Assembly: GCA_001687465.1 (NCBI GenBank)
Contig: LVLI01000218.1
Coordinates: 1 to 64,000, forward strand
Direction: 5' to 3'
Length of the DNA: 64,000 nucleotides
Source of the DNA: Halocafeteria seosinensis
Lineage: Eukaryota > Sar > Bigyra > Bicosoecida
Part shown: in pieces, positions 58,654 through 64,000 of the stretch
How the letters are laid out: every line of letters begins with the position of its first letter
Numbering within the stretch: position 1 is the stretch's first letter
Program-made: the position numbers and the translations under genes
Notes under the pieces: generated by a model
The model's database searches: none
What the model was told of the DNA's origin: nothing
The model's input: only the letters and a program-made list of their open reading frames with translations

Positions 58654-59125
58654 CTCACCCCTAGCAATAACTATAAATGGTCTCTGTTATGTTGGCAACT
58701 GTCTGTATGAAGTCTATGTGCGTCGACACGCTGTTAAAACTGAGCAAAGACGACGTGTAGAGTGTATCTCTCGGGGCTTCTTATCTTATCTGTTTCTTAA
58801 ACAAGCATACATCCTCCCAGAAGTGGTGTATACACAGACATGTATCACAAGCGCATGCACATGTGATAATGCTATCAACCCAGCCACCGTGTGTTCCTTC
58901 GGAGAGAGGGATGTTGCTCCTCAACCGCAATCAAGTTCAACTGGAACTGGGGCTCGGTTGAAGGGGGAGCAAAGGGCAAGCAAAAAAGGTCGTTTCCAGT
59001 ACCACCACCACCACGGGGAGCCTGGCCCTATCTTCACAGAAGTACGATGGTTTTCAGGAGTGAAGAATTGTTGTAGGCAGCTGAGACTGGTAATTCAGTG
59101 ATACTGGGTCGGATATCGTTCAACC
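58654..59125. promoter_or_regulatory. Divergent intergenic region, CDC50 and membrane-protein gene
   Basis: These 472 bases lie between two start codons on opposite strands. A plus-strand frame runs through (58607-59101), but it begins inside CDC50 exon 1 and has no domain; I take it as non-coding. Confidence 0.35.
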
Positions 59126-59956
59126 ATGGAGAGGATACTAGAATTTCCCTACAGAGAAAGCCTGCAAAAGGCTGTGGAATCGACAGTCTTTTACTGTCAA
59201 CAAGCCTCTCCTCTCCCAGAAATCGCCCTGGGAGGAATGGTGATAGGACTCGTTTCCATTGCTATTGTGCAGACATACTCCAGCCAGCCGTGGGTCGAAT
59301 GGTGGAGAACGGACTTGGATGAAGCTCAAGAGGAGATGGAAAAGAACCTGAGTTCGCGGAAAAAACACGACGTGAGCAGTGTGGACGATAAGAGAGACCC
59401 GGAAACAGCAGAATCCATAGACAGTCATGCAGCAAAGGCTCCTTCGAAAGGAACTGCTCATCGTCGGAAAGGAGATGGTGACCATGGAGGTTTGGAGGCA
59501 ACGACTGAGGAAGAACAAACTACTGTAGACACTGCATCATCAGTAAATGAATTAACAGAGCATGAACGGCAGGAATTGGGGATCAGTAAGAAGGAAGAAG
59601 AAAGACTCAGGGAGTACATGAAGCTGACCGTTAATAACCCGGAAGATGCAAAGAAGGAGGTTGCCAAAACTCTCCGATCCATCATTGAACATGTAAAATC
59701 GGGGCGCAGCATGGAGGATCTACTCGACGTGCCTCTACACCAGCGGATTTTACGTTTTCTTGGTCGGCGAATAGATCTAATCGTGATTTGCTCGTTCATT
59801 ATCACTGCCCTGGTGGTGCTCTTCGTCAATGACCCCGATACTCTAAGCAAGGTCATTCGTTACATGTTTCCGAAGGAATCGACCGCTATACTCGAGACAA
59901 TCCGACGGTTCAGAGAAGATGCAATGAATGCTCTTGATAGCAAAGTTGAGCTCTAG
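59126..59956 (+). CDS. Two-span membrane protein of unknown function
   Basis: Single exon, 276 residues, not recognised. A hydrophobic segment near residues 30-50 (LGGMVIGLVSIAIVQTY) is followed by a charged, low-complexity region (about 65-170) rich in Lys, Glu, Ser and His. A short helical block with KEEERLREYMKLTV and NPEDAKKEVAKTLRSIIEHV precedes a second span near 215-235 (IDLIVICSFIITALVVLF). The protein ends in an amphipathic helix (AILETIRRFREDAMNALD). Topology would put either both termini or the middle in the cytosol. A tail-proximal span plus helical repeats recalls ER or mitochondrial outer-membrane tethers, but that is speculation. It lies 72 bases before the end of the convergent WDTC1 gene. 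Confidence 0.75.
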   Translation: MERILEFPYRESLQKAVESTVFYCQQASPLPEIALGGMVIGLVSIAIVQTYSSQPWVEWWRTDLDEAQEEMEKNLSSRKKHDVSSVDDKRDPETAESIDSHAAKAPSKGTAHRRKGDGDHGGLEATTEEEQTTVDTASSVNELTEHERQELGISKKEEERLREYMKLTVNNPEDAKKEVAKTLRSIIEHVKSGRSMEDLLDVPLHQRILRFLGRRIDLIVICSFIITALVVLFVNDPDTLSKVIRYMFPKESTAILETIRRFREDAMNALDSKVEL

Positions 59957-60028
59957 AGCACACTTATCTTTCATAAAGTATGAGCTATCCAGAAGGCTGT
60001 ATGAGAACTGCTGCGTACTGCAGAAGAA

Positions 60029-63000
60029 CTATTGTTGACCGCATCCCACCACATTGAGGCTCTGGTCTTCGCCGGAATGACTGAACAGCTGACCCAGAAG
60101 GGCCCCCGCAAAGCCAAACGACGGCATCCCTACATTATTCTCTGCATTCTGTTTTTCAATCTCTTTCATGTGTTTCATGTCAATTTCGATGTGTTTTCCT
60201 TCCTCTCGGGCAGGTACCCTTGTCCCTCTCGCAGCGGAGGGAAATTTCGGTGAACGTCCCCACAGGCGAATCTTGTCTTCTATGCCGCCAGACGCCAGCA
60301 GCGGTAACGAAGGATTCGGAGCGATACAATTAACGACTGTAAGCACCAGAAGAGCGGAACAAGCAACTCAATGTAGCGAACGCGATTTATTGACCTACGG
60401 AATAAGAATCTTACCATCAGTGTCACCTTTAATTGTTCCTATCAATAAGGCCGAAGCACGATCCCAGAAAAAGATACGTCCATCGTCACTCCCGGCTACT
60501 ATAACACCTTGCTTGCCTGGATTGAAGAAGTTAAAAACTGAACGTTTCCCGTCAGTCATCCCGGCGTCCATCAATACGTCCTCCTGGATTTCAAAGGATT
60601 CCCTGGCTACTTGTCGCAACTCCTCAATGCACTGCTCGCTCCACCATGCTACTTCTTTGATGTCAGTCTGCACATTACACGAGCCTTTATACCGACCGCC
60701 GATTCCCACTCGAGTATTGCAAAATTCTTCTCCAGGCCATTGCTGAGTAGGTACTGTGCACAATCGCCCTGGCATTTCTTTTGATTGTATACTTCCTTGA
60801 GAGCTACTTTGTCGGCCTAGCCCCGCCAACCCATAGAGGCACTGCCGCCGTTCTTCTGTACTAGTACGTGAATAGTTTTCATCACCAAGTGCGTGGTCCT
60901 CTGTATCTACAGTTGAGGGGGCCACACAGTGCGCACTGTTTCCTTGGGGAATAACACGCTCTTCAACCTCATGAGCCGTTGTGGATGCCTCACAATCGTG
61001 TGAATGCTGCGAGGTGACTACCTCCGATACAGAAGGAACCGATGCGGAGATCGACGCACTGGTTGAAGACACACCAGAGGACATAGTGCTGGAGGACGAG
61101 TACGACGCTTCCGTAGAAGATGAGGTTTGCGAAGAAGAACCGCGCCGAGAGTCTCCCCGAGACTCTTGCTCCCTCCTTTTCTTCTCCCGCTCTCGTAGCC
61201 GTTTGCGGCCCCTTTCGAGGGCTTGGTTAGCTAGTCCACGTGAGGAAGACAACAGGTCCTGAGCAGTAGAAAGAGTGTTTGTCAAATCAGCGGCCCCTTC
61301 ATCCTTCCCGCTCCCGTCAACTTTGCTCAATAGTGATGCCACATTATCAGCATTGGTTTTGCACCATTCTATCCATTTCACGCAGAAATTTACAGCCCTC
61401 TGAGGATGTCCCATGTCCATGAGCGACAAGGCAAGACGTGCGGCCGCTTTCCAATTCAAAGGAGCGCAGGTCAGTGCAAAGCGCGACAGCAATGCTGCTT
61501 CGAATGCATCATTGGTTCTTGACGTTTTGAGTAAAGCGATCCCACGGTTGGCTGCAATGGTGGAGATACCAGGCAAGTTAGTCTTTGTGTTGTTGTGAGA
61601 CCCAGATTTAGCCACTTCCAAGCAGAGCGCGTACATTTTCTCAGCTTCCTGATATTCCGCCGAGCGGAACTTCTTATCAGCCTCTTCTTTCAATGATGAC
61701 ACCGAGGAGGAGTACGTGGCTTCAAATTTTTGTGTCAACATCGATGGAACATCGATAGAAGAGGAATAATCGTCTCCTGCCGCTTGCTTCCGCAACCACT
61801 GACTCAGTTCTGTCCACTGATGCGGGAATGTGTCCCACCAATCTTCTTCCGCTTCGCTCCACCGTTCCCTATAGGAACGTTCACATTGATTGCATCCATT
61901 GTAGTTAATATTTTCTACATCATCTTTTTCTGACCCGCGACCGTAGTAGTGTGAACCAGTCTGATAGTAATCGTCTTCAGACTGGTGAAGGTCGAAAGCG
62001 TAGATATCATCTGCGTGATAATATGCCACTAAACTTCTCCCATCTGGACTAAAGTCAACGCATGTGCAATGCTCAAGGCCTAGATGGCTGGAATAACTCT
62101 TCAGTTCCCCGTCCTCTGCAACCAACTCCGGAGTAAGATGCAGCGGGGCAAATCGTAGACAGTAACGCTCCCTATCAGAAGCGGAATAGTATGCCAATCT
62201 ATCTTCATCAAACGTATCTGAGTTAGAAAGAGACGTCGGAGGAAGCATTCTCCGGTCGTACACTCTGGCGTATGGATCTCCGCAAGCTACGGCAATGTAG
62301 TTAGGATCTGCCTGGTTGATTCGAACATACTTCGCATCAATCGCAGAGACCTCGCGCTGGCGATCCCTTCCTTGTTGGTCTTCTCTTATTTCACTACTCT
62401 CCTCGCCATTCTGATTATTTTCGATTTCACTCCTGTTTCTACGAGGACGAATACTCCTCAGGCTAATAAGCGGTTTCGCTTTGTTGTTAGACCAGTCCCT
62501 GATATCATACTGCTTAATAAGACCATCTTCACCACTAGAGAATATGAGATCAGGCTCCAGTGGTGACGTCTCCACGTTTTTCACTCTTCCCCCGTGTGAA
62601 TAAAGCAACTGGGAATCAAACTGAGAAGATTTTACTCCTCGAAACGTTTTCCTCCGCGGCCCATGGCAATCATCTAGGTGGGTTTTCTCCACACAGTGCA
62701 ATCTCACTTCCCCATCCATTGCTCCCGTTGCTATTTGACAATCATTCGTTAAGGGCATTGGCTTTACTCCAAATATATTTGCGGAATGTCCAGTTTCGAT
62801 TGTTGCTACTGGCTCCATAAAAAACATTCCTCCGTCCTCGTCAATATCTTCATCGGTGTTGGCTGGGAATTCCCAGATAATAACCCGGCAATCATCACTG
62901 CAGAGCAAACCATAATAATTATGAAAGCTGTATTCCTTTTGCTGCCTCGGTGCAGTCGACTCACCTGCCGGAAAATAGCCTGGTTCCGTCTCTATTCCAA

Positions 63001-63282
63001 GCAATTCGATTCACACAGCCCTGTATGCCCAACACAAATCTTCTCTTGACCGTGACAGCACTGAATAGGCTCACATTACGTTTTCCTCTTACATCATGTC
63101 CACTCAATGACGCCCGGTAGCCAAAACCATATAAAGTCGAATAATGGGGCTGGGAGTAATACTTCCTGACTACCTGCGTTCAGTCCGATCAAAGTTCTCG
63201 ATTCCTCGAGCTTTTATAGTAAACAAAATCAACGTACCTCAGGTTTAAGAGTTCCCAGTTCCCGGGCAAGCAATACATTCAT
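60029..63282 (-). CDS. WDTC1: WD40 and TPR protein WDTC1/DCAF9 (CUL4-DDB1 adaptor)
   Basis: Five exons: 63238-63282, 63093-63173, 62965-63020, 60415-62897 and 60029-60336, giving 990 residues. The introns are 64, 72, 67 and 78 bases. WDTC1 (fly adipose) is a substrate receptor for CUL4-DDB1 ubiquitin ligases. The first WD repeat is rebuilt over three exons (LSGHD, GCVNRIAWNRDGTRLFSG and SDDCRVIIWEF). GHSANIFGVK, RVKNVETSPLEPDLIFSSGE and DGLIKQYDIRD match the family. A TPR-like block lies at about residues 470-590 (EEADKKFRSAEYQEAEKMYA). After a Ser/Thr-rich linker, the C-terminal WD repeats close the protein (GVIVAGSDDGRIFFWDR; CIAPNPSLPLLASGGIED). The order WD, TPR, WD is diagnostic. The 15-codon first exon matches the family N-terminus in phase. 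Confidence 0.95.
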
Positions 63283-64000
63283 TTTTCTTTGTGGCGACGG
63301 CCCCAATCGACACCAGAAAAGAAGGATGATGTCGGTACAATCGCGTCGGTGTGTTCCACAGTCGCCCTTCTTCGTCCTTCGAACACGACTCCGCGTATAT
63401 TTTCAATAACAGAAGTGTTTTGGCAATAGCTACAAGGGTAGAAAAATGCAGACTATCCACAATGGTAGGCCTACAAATCCTCACTCCCAGCGTAGAAATG
63501 TTCATTAGATACCCTTTGAACGTGAAGTTGAAGTCTTGAAGCAAGTTGAAGGCAAATTGACAAGGCTTAGTTAGGCAATAGAAACCTGAGGACATAATGA
63601 TAATGTTCCCTGGTTTCGCCTGTATTTCCCCTCTTACGTTTTGTACGTCGCGCATTAATTGAATCATGTCTGTGGCGTTCGGATAAAGGCCCTTGACAAG
63701 GAGTGGGTCACGAGTGGTCCACAGACAAGAGGGATGATGAGCATGGATACCTCTGAAAAAGAAATGACGTAGACAGCTTGGTTACTGAGACGCACTATCG
63801 TCAATATAACACAACAGGAAATGGTGGTTAAATGATGGTTTAAAGAATGAGGATTCTAGTTGAGCATCTTGTGCCTCCCCCCAGTGTCCAGTGCCCAAAG
63901 TGCAGAGCCTCCCTGATAAAATATCGAACAGATTTCTGCAACTTACACTTGTTGGAAACGCTGGCTAATCTTCAGACGGGTGCTTCCCCGCTAGTTTTGA
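63283..64000. other. Right-edge region, unassigned
   Basis: A minus-strand frame covers 63245-63667 (140 codons from an ATG) and overlaps WDTC1 exon 1 in another frame. It has hydrophobic stretches but no recognised motif and could be chance or part of a gene continuing beyond the window. GT-like donor signals near 63950 on the minus strand leave room for a further spliced gene. Nothing here is firm. Confidence 0.25.

Noticed and set aside
58607..59101. 164-codon plus-strand frame upstream of the 59 kb membrane protein
   Set aside because: It begins opposite CDC50 exon 1, has no domain or codon pattern, and the next gene has a clean ATG.
1..64000. Transposons, insertion sequences, CRISPR arrays, rRNA genes and viral insertions
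   Set aside because: No transposase, integrase, reverse transcriptase, direct-repeat array or rRNA-like sequence was seen on either strand.

Overview
This is a gene-dense stretch of a nuclear eukaryotic genome. About 22 protein genes sit on both strands, many separated by less than 100 bases. I placed 58 short GT-AG introns, plus one tentative, by matching reading frame to family conservation. Most internal introns are 57-80 bases; introns at or just after the start codon are often longer (107-289 bases). There is no operon structure, no transposon, no CRISPR array and no convincing tRNA or rRNA. Gene content and compactness suggest a unicellular protist or alga. The sarcosine/dimethylglycine-type methyltransferase resembles, from memory, a red-algal (Galdieria) protein, and an organelle-type leucyl-tRNA synthetase is present. 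A red alga or related lineage is my best guess, not a proof. A DNAAF5/HEATR2 homologue sits awkwardly with a lineage that lacks flagella.

Layout. 1-7827: a giant surface protein, cut off by the left edge, with a glycosylated ectodomain, EGF-like and thrombospondin-like modules, several membrane spans and an acidic repeat tail. 7939-13334: FACT subunit SSRP1 and condensin CAP-H, transcribed divergently. 13390-14557: proteasome alpha-4. 14970-18675: a C2-like/coiled-coil protein of unknown role. 19479-22991: a protein with two degenerate cyclic-nucleotide-binding folds. 22992-24418: an unresolved gap. 24419-28981: a DDT/WHIM chromatin-remodelling factor, convergent with FAM50/XAP5 (29013-30603). 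30939-35267: DNAAF5/HEATR2. 35453-38851: SERRATE/ARS2. 39560-42609: organellar LeuRS, convergent with the MMAA GTPase (42678-44118). 44356-46507: sphingosine kinase. 46866-47723: SAM methyltransferase. 48424-49493: TMEM19/DUF92. 49994-51726: PIG3-like quinone oxidoreductase with a hydrophobic N-terminus. 51875-53213: NDUFAF5. 53827-55774: sphingomyelin-synthase-like enzyme, overlapping the end of a WW-domain protein (55766-57034). 57237-58653: CDC50. 59126-59956: a two-span membrane protein. 60029-63282: WDTC1/DCAF9.

Themes. Nuclear RNA and chromatin functions dominate the first 39 kb (SSRP1, CAP-H, DDT/WHIM, FAM50, ARS2). Mitochondrial and lipid functions dominate the remainder: LeuRS, MMAA and NDUFAF5; sphingosine kinase, SMS-like enzyme and the CDC50 flippase subunit. 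This looks like ordinary eukaryotic mixing rather than a functional cluster. The least explained items are the giant surface protein, the C2/coiled-coil protein, the double cNMP-fold protein, the WW protein and the 59 kb membrane protein.
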